In this document: in pieces, positions 40,541-48,611 of the stretch
Numbering within the stretch: position 1 is the first letter of the stretch
How the letters are laid out: every line of letters starts with the position of its first letter
Source: an uncultured Oscillospiraceae bacterium
Lineage (GTDB): Bacteria; Bacillota; Clostridia; Oscillospirales; Oscillospiraceae
Length of the DNA stretch: 64,000 nucleotides
Direction: 5' to 3'
Assembly (NCBI GenBank): GCA_950075865.1
Contig: CATMVA010000012.1
Span: 11,337 to 75,336 of the forward strand
The notes under the pieces: model-generated
Database searches by the model: none
The model's input: the letters and a program-made list of their open reading frames with translations, nothing else
Told to the model about the DNA's origin: nothing
Made by a program: the position numbers and the translations under genes

Positions 40541-40932
40541 TGTTTCGCTATTACAAAATCGCTTGCTATTATTGAAATTTAATGTCCTATGAAGCCTTTA
40601 CTCGGAAGAGAGTTTCGTCAAACATATACGCTAAGTGATGAATTAGAAGATGGTATAAACCAGCTTCTTGGACAAAGGCAGACCTTTTATCGGTCGTATG
40701 CCAATCTTTTTGTCGAGTCAGAAGAACGGTTCGAAGGCAACAACATTGATGCATTTGGGTTATTGGCAATGTCGGAGCATTGAATTCCGCTCAACGCAAG
40801 GCTTTCGATACATACCGGAATGAGCTGCGCTCTATAAGAATAGATAGATTTGACGAGCTTTTGCAACGGGTTGAAAATCAATTGGATCTATTTAGAGCAA
40901 GCATAGGAGGAGGAAATCTTGAAAAACGCTGA
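40541..40932 (+). pseudogene. Decayed Shedu (SduA, DUF4263) nuclease C-terminus
   Basis: In one frame, SLAIIEI is followed by TAA and CPMKPLLGREFRQTYTLSDE, then LEDGINQLLGQRQTF. This matches the DUF4263 pattern ...EIKxPxTxLLGxxYR..ELxGAxxQLLxYR, with the stop exactly where the catalytic Lys of ExK is expected (AAA to TAA). The frame stops at 40781 and one base back another frame continues LNSAQRKAFDTYRNELRSIR and FDELLQRVENQL, the usual SduA ending. The N-terminal half is gone, and bases 40347-40540 hold nothing I can assign. Family recognition is from memory of the DUF4263 profile. Confidence 0.65.
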
Positions 40933-41587
40933 TTTAAAAGAAGAAGAGATTATTAAATGTTTCCACTGCGGGAACGAAACCCCAATGAAAAAAGTTGGGG
41001 AATATAGCTGGGGATCACGCGATTTAGATTATTCGGAGTTTGATTTTCTATTTCAATATGAGCTTTTTGCCTGCCCTGTTTGTCATAAAGTAACGCTTCG
41101 GCAGACGTACAGTGATGAATCCATGATAAACTATCATACCAATGACCAGTTCAATTTTTATGATGAACAAAACATTCTTTTTCCGCTAAGTAGTATAGAA
41201 AGCAATTTCGTTCCTCAAAAAATCAAAGCTGCCTATGAAGCTGCCCTAAAGACGAAAGGAATCGATAAAAATATCTGTCTTATGGCGTTAAGGCGAACTC
41301 TTGAACTGATGCTCAAAGATCAAGGTGCCACCAAATGGGGCCTAAAAGATAAAATTGAGGAAGTTGCCGCAAGAGGTCTGCTTCCCGATACATTGAAAGA
41401 AGCTTCATCATTTGCCAAAGTGCTCGGCGATACGGCAGCCCATGATAAAGAATTAGAAATAGACTCATACGACATAGAATCTATCGCTGAATTTATCAGA
41501 TATATTATTGAGTATTTGTATATCATTCCAAGCAAAATTAGCGCCTATAAGAAAGTTTTAGACGGCAAATCCCATGAGTCAGAGTAA
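40919..41587 (+). CDS. DUF4145 protein with N-terminal zinc ribbon
   Basis: This 222-residue protein starts at TTG after GGAGGAGG. The zinc ribbon is CFHCGN near residue 15 and CPVCHK near residue 55. The C-terminal half, ICLMALRRTLELMLKDQGA and LGDTAAHDKELEIDSYDIES, matches DUF4145, a helical domain often found in or beside restriction and other defence enzymes. It overlaps the tail of the decayed Shedu gene by 14 bp, so the two were once probably one operon. A role as accessory or regulator of a nuclease is inference. Confidence 0.75.
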   Translation: MKNADLKEEEIIKCFHCGNETPMKKVGEYSWGSRDLDYSEFDFLFQYELFACPVCHKVTLRQTYSDESMINYHTNDQFNFYDEQNILFPLSSIESNFVPQKIKAAYEAALKTKGIDKNICLMALRRTLELMLKDQGATKWGLKDKIEEVAARGLLPDTLKEASSFAKVLGDTAAHDKELEIDSYDIESIAEFIRYIIEYLYIIPSKISAYKKVLDGKSHESE

Positions 41588-41626
41588 TCATAAACCAATT
41601 TTGGACCCATTAAATTTCAATTCTAT

Positions 41627-43234
41627 TCACCAGTTGGCCTCAGTAGGTTTTGGTTTTCTTAAGTGTTTTCTGATTTCGTCATAATATCTCCGCACCGTAT
41701 TTTTATCCACCCCCACCTCTCTTGCAATCAGGCTCTTATTGGTGACCTCCGGATGTTCTCGCATATAGGCGGCAATCAGCTTTTTCTTCTTGCTGACGCC
41801 GTCCGGAATGGTGGACAAGTCGCCGCTCTGTTTGATGGCTTGGATCTCCGCCTTCATCTCTGCAATCAGCCCCGGCAGAAGGGCTTCGCATTCCTCCCTC
41901 GTCTTGGCGTACACATTCCGGGAATGCTTCTTGCCGTCTGGCCACACGGGAGAATAGCGGCCTTCCCAAAGGTGTTCGCTGATCTGGCTGATGCAACCGG
42001 TGCCAGGTTTGCGCATCTTGCCGATGTATGGCTGGAAGGTGGTCATGGTTCGCTTCGCTTGCGGCTCTGCGGGTAGCTCCTGCGGGGCCGCTTTTCCTAT
42101 CCCTTGATCGATCTTTGCCGCTGCCTCCGCCTGCATGGTGTCGGTGACGTGGGTGTAAATGTCCAGCGTGGTGGCCGCCGACACATGGCCCAGCATGGCT
42201 GAGAGGGTCTTGACGTCCATCCCGCTGCCCAGGGCTGTGGTGGCAAAGGTGTGACGGAGGTCGTGGAACCGAACCTGTTTACACTGGGCGTGTTCCAAAA
42301 TCAGGTGGAGTCGCTGCCGGATGGCTCCCGGATCCATGGGGCTGTCCTCCTTTACCGGGGAGGGAAACATCCAGCGGGAATCCAAGGTTTTCCTGTATTC
42401 TGCCAGGATCGCCAACATGGGCGGCGGTAGAATGATCGTGCGGATGGAGGATTTCGTCTTGGGCTGAGAAATCAGAAGGCCGTCCTCCTTGGTGCGGTAG
42501 ACCTGCTTGGTGATATGTAACTCCCCGGTTTTCACGTTCAGGTCTTCCCATTGGAGGGCCAGCAGCTCTCCCCGCCGCAGCCCTGTGGTCAGTTCCAGAA
42601 GGAAAAGTTCAAAGTATCCCTCCGCCTTGGCTTGAATCAGGAAGCGCTGGATCTCCTCACGGGTCAGCACCTGCATTTCCCTTGCCTTCTTGGGAGGCAG
42701 CTTACAGCCGATAGCCGGATCAATTTTAATGAGTCCCTCGTTCTTGGCTCTCTCCAACGCTGTCCTGCAACTGGCGTGACAGGCACGCACCATGCGGTCT
42801 GATAGTCCCTCGCCGTAGTGGTCAGCATGGATGAGCCGCCCGCTCTTTTTCAGTCTGGAATAGAACTGCTGCAAGTCGTTCTGGGTCAGCTTGTTCAGAG
42901 GTATTTTACCAAGTTCCGGGATGATGTGTCCGTAAATGCGTCCCTCATAGCCTGACCGTGTAGTAGCCCGCAGTTTTGGTTTGGAGTAGTTCTGATACCA
43001 GAAATCCATCCAATCCCCGAAGGGCATACCGGGATGTATCTTTTCCGTTTTAGTCGGCCCCACCTGCTCCTTTAGCTTCTTCAGTTTTTCAACGCACTCA
43101 CTTTTCGTCTTTGCCAGAACGCTTTTCGTCTTGGGCAGGTTCTTCTCATCGTAGCCGATGACCACCCGGCCTTCCCAGCGGCCATCCCCTCTCAGGCGGA
43201 CGGTTCCATCGCCATTTTTGCGCTTTCTTCCCAC
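41627..43234 (-). CDS. Tyrosine recombinase with C-terminal HTH extension
   Basis: This 535-residue integrase has an N-terminal AP2-like arm-binding part (GDGTVRLRGDGRWEGRVVIG), a core-binding SAM-like domain, and the catalytic R in TTGLRRGELLALQWED, HDLRHTFAT and TLDIYTHV (Tyr nucleophile). About 130 extra residues follow; the last part (SKKKKLIAAYMREHPEVTNK, then AREVGVDKNTVRRYYDEIRK) reads as a helix-turn-helix. I start at GTG 43234 with GGAGAGGAG upstream. It overlaps the end of the next integrase gene by 43 bp. The pair should integrate and excise the element. Confidence 0.93.
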   Translation of the reverse strand: MGRKRKNGDGTVRLRGDGRWEGRVVIGYDEKNLPKTKSVLAKTKSECVEKLKKLKEQVGPTKTEKIHPGMPFGDWMDFWYQNYSKPKLRATTRSGYEGRIYGHIIPELGKIPLNKLTQNDLQQFYSRLKKSGRLIHADHYGEGLSDRMVRACHASCRTALERAKNEGLIKIDPAIGCKLPPKKAREMQVLTREEIQRFLIQAKAEGYFELFLLELTTGLRRGELLALQWEDLNVKTGELHITKQVYRTKEDGLLISQPKTKSSIRTIILPPPMLAILAEYRKTLDSRWMFPSPVKEDSPMDPGAIRQRLHLILEHAQCKQVRFHDLRHTFATTALGSGMDVKTLSAMLGHVSAATTLDIYTHVTDTMQAEAAAKIDQGIGKAAPQELPAEPQAKRTMTTFQPYIGKMRKPGTGCISQISEHLWEGRYSPVWPDGKKHSRNVYAKTREECEALLPGLIAEMKAEIQAIKQSGDLSTIPDGVSKKKKLIAAYMREHPEVTNKSLIAREVGVDKNTVRRYYDEIRKHLRKPKPTEANW

Positions 43235-44409
43235 GGCTTCCACTCCTCTCCTAAAATGTCCGTCATGAAGTCGCCCACGATGCCCGCCGCCTGCTTCTGC
43301 ATATCCCCGGTCACGTGGGTGTAGGTGTCCAGGGTGAAGGAGGCATTGGTATGTCCCAAGATCCCGGATAGGGTCTTGGCGTCCACGCCGCTGGTCAAAG
43401 CGTGGGTGGCAAAGGTATGCCGCAGATCGTGGAAGCGGATACTGGGCAGTCCCTCCTTTTTCAGGATGGCCTTCATATGGTAATAGGCTGAGTGGGGATT
43501 GGTCGGCTCCTCTGGCTTCAGCGGCTGGGGGAATATCCACTCGGTCAAGGCCGTTTTCTTCCGCTCCCGGAGCACCGCCGCTGTTGTCGCCGGCAGGACA
43601 ATCTTTCGGTTCCCCTTCCCCGTCTTGGGTTCTCCTACATTCAGCACACCATTTCTCTTGGCATGGACGGTGCGCTGGATCTTCAGCGTTCCCGCTTCCT
43701 CATCGAAGTCCTCCCATTTCAGGCCGCAGAGCTCACCGCAGCGCAGGCCGATGGTCAATTCCGTGTAGAAGAAGTCTCGCCAGACCTCGTCCCGCTGGAT
43801 AGCTTCCATAAAACTATCCAGTTGCTTATCGTTGAGGATTTGCTTGGGGCGGTAGTTCGGCTTTGGCACCGCGACTCCCTCTGTGGGGTTCTTGGAGATC
43901 AGATGTTCCTGCTCCGCAATCTTCATAGCCCGGTGGAACATGGCATGGATTCGGTTGAGCATGGCATCGGAGAGCTGATACCCAAACTCCGGGTGTTCGT
44001 GGACCCGCCCCTCCCGCTTGAGCCTGGTATAGAGCTTCTGCACATCCATGGAGGTGATCTGGCTCACCTGCTTGTCCCCCAGGTAGGGTTTGATGTAGTG
44101 CCGGGCATAGTTGCGGTATCCGTCCAGGGTGCTGGGCCGGACGGTGGATGCCGCGTATTCCTTCAGCCAGCGGTCCAGCCATTCCGACAGGGTCATGCGG
44201 CTGTTCTCTGTCAGTTCGATCCCCTCATAGGCGTCCAGCTTCTGGTGGAGCTTTGCCAGCAGTTCCTTCTGGGTCGGGGCGTAGATGTAGCGGAAGATGG
44301 GATCGCTGTTTTCCTTATGTCCCACCACGATGCGGCCCTCCCAGCGGCCATCGGGCCGTTTGCGTACCATGCCGTCACCGGATGGTCTGCGTTTTGCCAC
44401 TCTTGTCAC
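43192..44409 (-). CDS. Tyrosine recombinase (integrase)
   Basis: This 405-residue phage/ICE-type integrase has an AP2-like N-terminus (GDGMVRKRPDGRWEGRIVVG), core-binding domain, catalytic Arg in TIGLRCGELCGLKWED, HDLRHTFATHA and the nucleophile Tyr in TLDTYTHVTG. It is clearly paralogous to the recombinase that overlaps its 3' end. Its start GTG overlaps the stop of a 31-residue upstream peptide (GTGA), indicating translational coupling. Confidence 0.95.
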   Translation of the reverse strand: MTRVAKRRPSGDGMVRKRPDGRWEGRIVVGHKENSDPIFRYIYAPTQKELLAKLHQKLDAYEGIELTENSRMTLSEWLDRWLKEYAASTVRPSTLDGYRNYARHYIKPYLGDKQVSQITSMDVQKLYTRLKREGRVHEHPEFGYQLSDAMLNRIHAMFHRAMKIAEQEHLISKNPTEGVAVPKPNYRPKQILNDKQLDSFMEAIQRDEVWRDFFYTELTIGLRCGELCGLKWEDFDEEAGTLKIQRTVHAKRNGVLNVGEPKTGKGNRKIVLPATTAAVLRERKKTALTEWIFPQPLKPEEPTNPHSAYYHMKAILKKEGLPSIRFHDLRHTFATHALTSGVDAKTLSGILGHTNASFTLDTYTHVTGDMQKQAAGIVGDFMTDILGEEWKPWEESAKMAMEPSA

Positions 44410-44501
44410 TTCCTCTCTGATATAACGAAACCGGGATCCTCTCCATCATACGTGGAGGGGATCCCGGCATTCTTTTGCAATTCTCTCATGTGGTTCAGCA
44501 T
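44406..44501 (-). CDS. 31-aa leader/excisionase-like peptide coupled to integrase
   Basis: AAAAGGAGG lies eight bases upstream of an ATG encoding MLNHMRELQKNAGIPSTYDG and ending at a stop that overlaps the integrase GTG start by two bases. The ORF track starts the same frame further upstream (62 aa) without a ribosome binding site. No homology is recognised; it may act only as a coupling leader or be a tiny regulatory protein. Confidence 0.5.
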   Translation of the reverse strand: MLNHMRELQKNAGIPSTYDGEDPGFVISERK

Positions 44502-44544
44502 GGTGTGTGCCTCCTTTTCAGTGACACACAATACCATACCCTGC

Positions 44545-44566
44545 CGAAAATAGCTACTGAATTTTT
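44545..44566 (-). repeat. Conserved upstream box of backbone operons (copy 1)
   Basis: On the minus strand AAAAATTCAGTAGCTATTTTC lies about 45-65 bp before the integrase leader peptide. The near-identical AAAAATTTTAGTAGCTATTTC lies at the same distance before the DUF6809 gene at 58.8 kb, and the spacer and GGAGGC region also align. It is probably a shared promoter or operator of the element. Confidence 0.55.
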
Positions 44567-44568
44567 TG

Positions 44569-44597
44569 CCTTTTCCTTGTCTATCGCGGCGCAACTG
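44569..44597. repeat. 29-bp direct repeat, copy 1
   Basis: CCTTTTCCTTGTCTATCGCGGCGCAACTG matches 57894-57922 at 25 of 29 positions in the same orientation. The copies are 13.3 kb apart and both lie at the downstream edge of a minus-strand gene (AlbA_2 here, DUF6550 there). Confidence 0.7.
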
Positions 44598-44628
44598 GTG
44601 CTGTCATAGAGAGACTTTTTCCCCAGTT

Positions 44629-46086
44629 TTACGCCTTTAACCGATAGGTACGGTTTCGATTACCACCCTCCGCCACAATCGTTCCCTCGGCCACCATAAC
44701 TCGAAGCAATTCCTTGACTCGAGTGCTTTTCAGCCCAAGCAACTCCGCAAAATCCGCATTGCTACCGCTGATATGATCCGTTAAATACTCAATAATTGCA
44801 GCCTTCTGGGCAACAGTTTTTATCGGCGGTTTTTTATCGGCGGTTTTTATCGGCGGTTTTTTATCGGCGGTTTTTTCAAATGAAAGTACCAATATAGTTC
44901 GTTCCGGTTCAAGTTGCTCTCTGATAGCAGGAGTTGCCCACCCTTGCTCCCGCCAAACCCGGAAAATATTGGGGATACCACTTCCAGCACGCTCGCCGAC
45001 ATCAATCAGATTGAACATCTTCATCATGGTCCCGTTGCGGGGGTCGGAGACACCGCCGCTTTTCGCCGCATCGATCTCAATACGGAATCCTCCGGGGTTG
45101 GCCATAGTGATACTGTCCCGCTTTTTGATAATGACCAGCCCTTGTCTGCCGTAATAGTCTGCATTGACCAGGCAGTTTGCCAGAGCCTCACGAAGCGCCT
45201 GATGCACGGCAGTATCGTCCACCCTGGTTCCACCCTCCATTTTGAACGGCACCTTGATGTCCTGGATCAACTTATTATAGACACGGAAATAGAAGTCGTA
45301 CACATTGCCGCTCCAGTCGCCGGAGGAGGAAATGATCCGGTCGGTCCAGCGGGTGTCAGCGTCATACTGCTCCTGATAATCCAGAAAATAGGCGTTGAAT
45401 TCACGCACGATGTCATACTCATTGCCGAACATGAGAAGCCCGGCAGAAGTGGGATGCTTTTGCCCATCAGCACCGATACCGATAGCCCCCAGCTTCAGGA
45501 GAAAGTCTTCCTCCTCCAGTGCTTCCCACACATGTCCGGGACGGGAGAGCCGCATCCTTTGGCGATAGCTGCGGATGCTCTCCTTGTTGAACACAGTCAG
45601 ATCCATCTCGTTCAGGACAAGCATATCCTGGGTTTTCACGGAGGCATCCCGCACCATGGCCTGGTACTCTTCCTTGGTACAGCGATAATCCCCTTCCCCA
45701 TTGCGGCGGTAGGTGCAGAGCGGATTACCATCCACATAGACCGGCTTATAAGAGCGCTCTGCGCGGGGCACATTGATGACCACGATGTGGTCACCGTTGA
45801 CCTCCTGGACAAACACATCCTTGGCGGAGAGGACATTTACGCTGGTCTTGTTTGGATTGTTGACGATGTCCCAAAACTCCTTGATGAGTTTCTCCGGGTC
45901 GGGCAGGTCGACTGTGTGCAGGGATTTATCCGCCCACTCCTCCACGCCCAGCAGAATGATCCCACCGTAGGTGTTGGCAAAGGCGGAGTAGGTTTCCCAG
46001 ATGCTCTTGGGCAGACCCCCCAAGGCTTTCTTGGCCTCAATACGGTTATTCTCCCGGTATTGCTCGATGTTGGAAAAGTCGATCAT
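44629..46086 (-). CDS. AlbA_2 (Schlafen-like) ATPase-type transcriptional regulator
   Basis: This 485-residue protein has an N-terminal AlbA_2 domain (EAKKALGGLPKSIWETYSAF and NTYGGIILLGVEE), a middle part with a GHKL-like ATPase segment (HQALREALANCLVNADYYG, VGERAGSGIPNIF), and a C-terminal winged helix (ADFAELLGLKSTRVKELLRV). Such proteins occur on mobile elements and in defence loci and are often annotated as ATP-dependent helicase-related or transcriptional regulators. A TADKKPPIK nonapeptide is tandemly repeated before the winged helix. Start: ATG 46086 with GAGGTG upstream; the promoter is TAGACA-16-TATAAT at 46151-46124. Confidence 0.85.
   Translation of the reverse strand: MIDFSNIEQYRENNRIEAKKALGGLPKSIWETYSAFANTYGGIILLGVEEWADKSLHTVDLPDPEKLIKEFWDIVNNPNKTSVNVLSAKDVFVQEVNGDHIVVINVPRAERSYKPVYVDGNPLCTYRRNGEGDYRCTKEEYQAMVRDASVKTQDMLVLNEMDLTVFNKESIRSYRQRMRLSRPGHVWEALEEEDFLLKLGAIGIGADGQKHPTSAGLLMFGNEYDIVREFNAYFLDYQEQYDADTRWTDRIISSSGDWSGNVYDFYFRVYNKLIQDIKVPFKMEGGTRVDDTAVHQALREALANCLVNADYYGRQGLVIIKKRDSITMANPGGFRIEIDAAKSGGVSDPRNGTMMKMFNLIDVGERAGSGIPNIFRVWREQGWATPAIREQLEPERTILVLSFEKTADKKPPIKTADKKPPIKTVAQKAAIIEYLTDHISGSNADFAELLGLKSTRVKELLRVMVAEGTIVAEGGNRNRTYRLKA
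44817..44870. repeat. 27-bp tandem repeat (2 units) inside the AlbA_2 gene
   Basis: TTTTTATCGGCGG plus TTTTTTATCGGCGG make a 27-bp unit present twice without mismatch, so the core ATCGGCGG occurs four times. It encodes the repeated TADKKPPIK linker. Unit gain or loss keeps the frame (9 codons), but slippage within the T-runs would not. Confidence 0.9.
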
Positions 46087-46123
46087 AATAAGCACCTCGC
46101 CCGCTGGATCGTCAGATATAATG

Positions 46124-46151
46124 ATTATATCATAAAACGCCCGCTTGTCTA
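46124..46151 (-). promoter_or_regulatory. Promoter of the AlbA_2 gene
   Basis: On the minus strand TAGACA, a 16-bp spacer and TATAAT lie about 40 bp upstream of the ATG. The -10 overlaps an ATGATATAATCATTATAT dyad that could be an operator. Confidence 0.6.
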
Positions 46152-46210
46152 TTGAAACCTCAGTTTTAATTTGTGGAGCCGGGTACCAACACCCCGTAGA
46201 TTTTGACCCC

Positions 46211-47977
46211 TTACATACTCATGCCGCCCATACTGAAGTCCTGACTTCCGTGGTCATCCGGCCGGTGCCCCATGGCCAGCTTCTTCTCTCTGAGCTTTTC
46301 CATCCGCTTGCGGTCGATTTGAGGCCGCATTGTGGTGGCGTCACGGGGCAGGGGTGCTTCCCGGAAGGTCTGGGCCACACGATGAAGGAGCCGGGTGGCG
46401 GAGAGCATCACCGAGGGCTGGCCCATGGTGTCCCAGCGGTCCAGGAAAAATTGAGCGTACTCGTTGCCCTGAGAAGCAGACTGCGTGAGCCAGTGTAGAG
46501 CTTGTTCCCGGTCTTGAGGAATGTTTTGTCCCACGAGGTACAGCTTGCCCAGAGTGTACTGAGCATACTGGTTTCCGGCTTCGGCGGAGGCGGTCAAGTG
46601 TCTGACCGCTTCCGCCACATCTTTGGGCATCCCTTTCCCTGTGAGGTAGAGCTTCCCCAACCAGTAGTCGGCGTACTGGTTCCCCTGGGTGGAGGCCCGG
46701 TTGTACCACTCCACTGCTTCAGTGGTTCGTTGCTGGCCTTGGAGTAGCTTTCCAAGAGCGTATTGGGAGTAGCCGTTTCCAGCCTCTGCTGACAATCGGA
46801 ACCACCGCTCTGCCTGTTCATCGTCCGGGATCACACCCAGGCCATCCCGCCAGCATTTGCCCAACTGATGGGCTACCACCGTTAGGCCTTCATCCCAGAG
46901 CAGCTCCAGCGTGTGGACCGCGTTCTCCTTCTCTATCCAACTGGAATCGTCATCGTAGAGGGCGGCCTTGGCTTCCCGGTAGGCCATGACCTGTCGCCAA
47001 AGATTCTGAGGTGTGGAGGTCAGTTCCTCGTCCTCCTGCTCGTCCTCCATCTGCCCGTCTTCAAAGGTCACTACGCCCAGGCGGATATTCTCCGCTTCCT
47101 GAATGACGGCGTTCTTGATAGAGCGGAACTCCTTTTGCTCGGAGAGTTTTGGACGTTTGCGCTCATGCTCCGAGTAGTAGTCCATGATCTCACATTGAAG
47201 CTCCCACCAGGTCTGGTAGCACTGATCCACCACCGGGAGCTTCTCCAACTCATCAATGATCTTGTCCACTGTTTCCTTGACCGCCTTGGGAAGATATCCG
47301 TATTTCTTTTTGCCGGTGACCTCGCTCAACTGCGCCACCAGCGTTTGGATCAGCGGCTCCATCTCCGGGCAGTCGCAGATGCCATTCTTCATCTGCCATG
47401 CCAGTTCTTTCATTGTGCGGCGGCTCTCCCGCATCAATTCATCTCTGGATACGGACTTCTGCTCATAGGTGTGGAGCATCTCCTGTTGGAAGATGTCGTT
47501 GGTAAGGACGGACCTGATTTGCTGAATGCCGTCTTTGGACAGATACGCCTGTCCCGGCTTTACCGACCACGCCATCATGTGGACGTGAGGATGGTCCCCC
47601 TCATCGTGGAAGGCAGCATACCAACGGAAGTCCTGAGGTGGGATGTGCATGACCTTGGCAATGTCGTTTCTATGTGCCCGGAGGAGATTCCTCCATTGAG
47701 GCGCATGGTCATAGCCCAGCCGCTCTGCATCTTCGCGTTTCAGCGAGATGATGTGTGTCCAGATGTTGCCAGGATACTCGTTCACTTCCTGAATGGCTTT
47801 ACCCAAGTCTACACGGTCATCATCACCGAACAGGCCGTGGGATCGTGGGCGCTCCGCCATGTACTCCATGTAGCCGGAGGGCAGCAGCTCCACGCCGTCC
47901 CGTGTGGCGATGTACCTGGCATAGCCGCCCTTACCGCCGCCCTTGATGTAGGGACTCTTGACAATCAGTCTTGCCAC
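46211..47977 (-). CDS. MobP3-like relaxase with Sel1-repeat C-terminus
   Basis: This 588-residue conjugative relaxase has the N-terminal IVKSPYIKGGGKGGYARYIAT and the metal-binding three-His motif around DHPHVHMMAWS, matching MobP-type relaxases that nick oriT and lead the strand during transfer. After a helical middle part there are four or more Sel1 repeats (YSQYALGKLLQGQ, YADYWLGKLYLTGKGMPKD, YAQYTLGKLYLVGQ), a known layout in this family. The start GTG overlaps the upstream accessory gene by 13 bp. No coupling protein or type IV secretion genes are in the window, so the element is either mobilisable or its transfer genes lie further right. Confidence 0.9.
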   Translation of the reverse strand: MARLIVKSPYIKGGGKGGYARYIATRDGVELLPSGYMEYMAERPRSHGLFGDDDRVDLGKAIQEVNEYPGNIWTHIISLKREDAERLGYDHAPQWRNLLRAHRNDIAKVMHIPPQDFRWYAAFHDEGDHPHVHMMAWSVKPGQAYLSKDGIQQIRSVLTNDIFQQEMLHTYEQKSVSRDELMRESRRTMKELAWQMKNGICDCPEMEPLIQTLVAQLSEVTGKKKYGYLPKAVKETVDKIIDELEKLPVVDQCYQTWWELQCEIMDYYSEHERKRPKLSEQKEFRSIKNAVIQEAENIRLGVVTFEDGQMEDEQEDEELTSTPQNLWRQVMAYREAKAALYDDDSSWIEKENAVHTLELLWDEGLTVVAHQLGKCWRDGLGVIPDDEQAERWFRLSAEAGNGYSQYALGKLLQGQQRTTEAVEWYNRASTQGNQYADYWLGKLYLTGKGMPKDVAEAVRHLTASAEAGNQYAQYTLGKLYLVGQNIPQDREQALHWLTQSASQGNEYAQFFLDRWDTMGQPSVMLSATRLLHRVAQTFREAPLPRDATTMRPQIDRKRMEKLREKKLAMGHRPDDHGSQDFSMGGMSM

Positions 47978-48396
47978 AGGTCATCCTCGCCTTCGTCATA
48001 CTGTTCCTGAGCCTTCCGCTCGAAGGTCAGCCGCCCATTGGTGGCTTTCACGTTTTTGACACTCTCCGCCCGGAGCTTCTTCAGGTAGTCCGGGTCAATA
48101 TTCAGATAGGACAGTAGCGCAGTCAGGCCCATGTCCGTTTCCACCGTCTGCTTGAACATCAGCTTGGCCATCCTGTCCTCGAACATTCCAAGCCGCCCAT
48201 CGATGGCAGATTGGATGGCTATCGGGAGAATCTCGCTCTGTCCTGCTTCCAGATGATCCAGATAACGAATGATGGCCCGTTCGATGAATTCGTTCTTGCT
48301 ACGGCTGCCGTCCAGACTATAATCTCTGTCCAGGCGGAATTCTGTCAGCGGCGACAGCCGAATGGTCATTTTGTAGGTATTTTCCGTTTTGTCCAT
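47965..48396 (-). CDS. Relaxosome accessory protein (MobC/RHH-like)
   Basis: This 143-residue protein begins with a ribbon-helix-helix-like segment (KMTIRLSPLTEFRLDRDYSL, SRSKNEFIERAIIRYLDHL) that should bind DNA at oriT, followed by a helical part. It immediately precedes and overlaps the relaxase gene, a standard position for oriT-binding accessory proteins. I chose the ATG at 48396 with GGAGGATTTT upstream; the ORF-track start is 25 codons earlier and lies inside a large dyad. Confidence 0.78.
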   Translation of the reverse strand: MDKTENTYKMTIRLSPLTEFRLDRDYSLDGSRSKNEFIERAIIRYLDHLEAGQSEILPIAIQSAIDGRLGMFEDRMAKLMFKQTVETDMGLTALLSYLNIDPDYLKKLRAESVKNVKATNGRLTFERKAQEQYDEGEDDLWQD

Positions 48397-48431
48397 AAAA
48401 TCCTCCAAATCGTGGGTTTGGTGCCGGGGAA

Positions 48432-48474
48432 CCGTTGACCACTCTAAGACAGAGCCTCGGAGTGAGGTCAACGG
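48432..48474. other. Large dyad upstream of the mob operon, oriT candidate
   Basis: CCGTTGACCACTC and GAGTGAGGTCAACGG form a 13-bp imperfect inverted repeat with a 15-base loop, directly upstream of the relaxosome accessory gene. The position and an adjacent GAGGTCACTTTTGACC dyad suggest oriT or an operator. No nick site can be assigned from sequence. Confidence 0.45.
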
Positions 48475-48611
48475 CTTGTTTTCCCCTCTGAAATGAGGTC
48501 ACTTTTGACCCCCGGAAACTGCCCGCACTGCGGGCAGAAGTGGCCGGAGGGATGCCGGTTGCGGCGGCACTCCTTTATCCTGCTCTTCTTTGTTGCCAGC
48601 TTCTGCGCCCA

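Noticed and set aside
48470-48611. Possible small minus-strand gene (LATKKSRIKECRRNRHPSGH, CPQCG) after the wHTH gene
   Set aside because: It has only a CTG start, no clear ribosome binding site and one CxxC pair; not secure enough for a feature.
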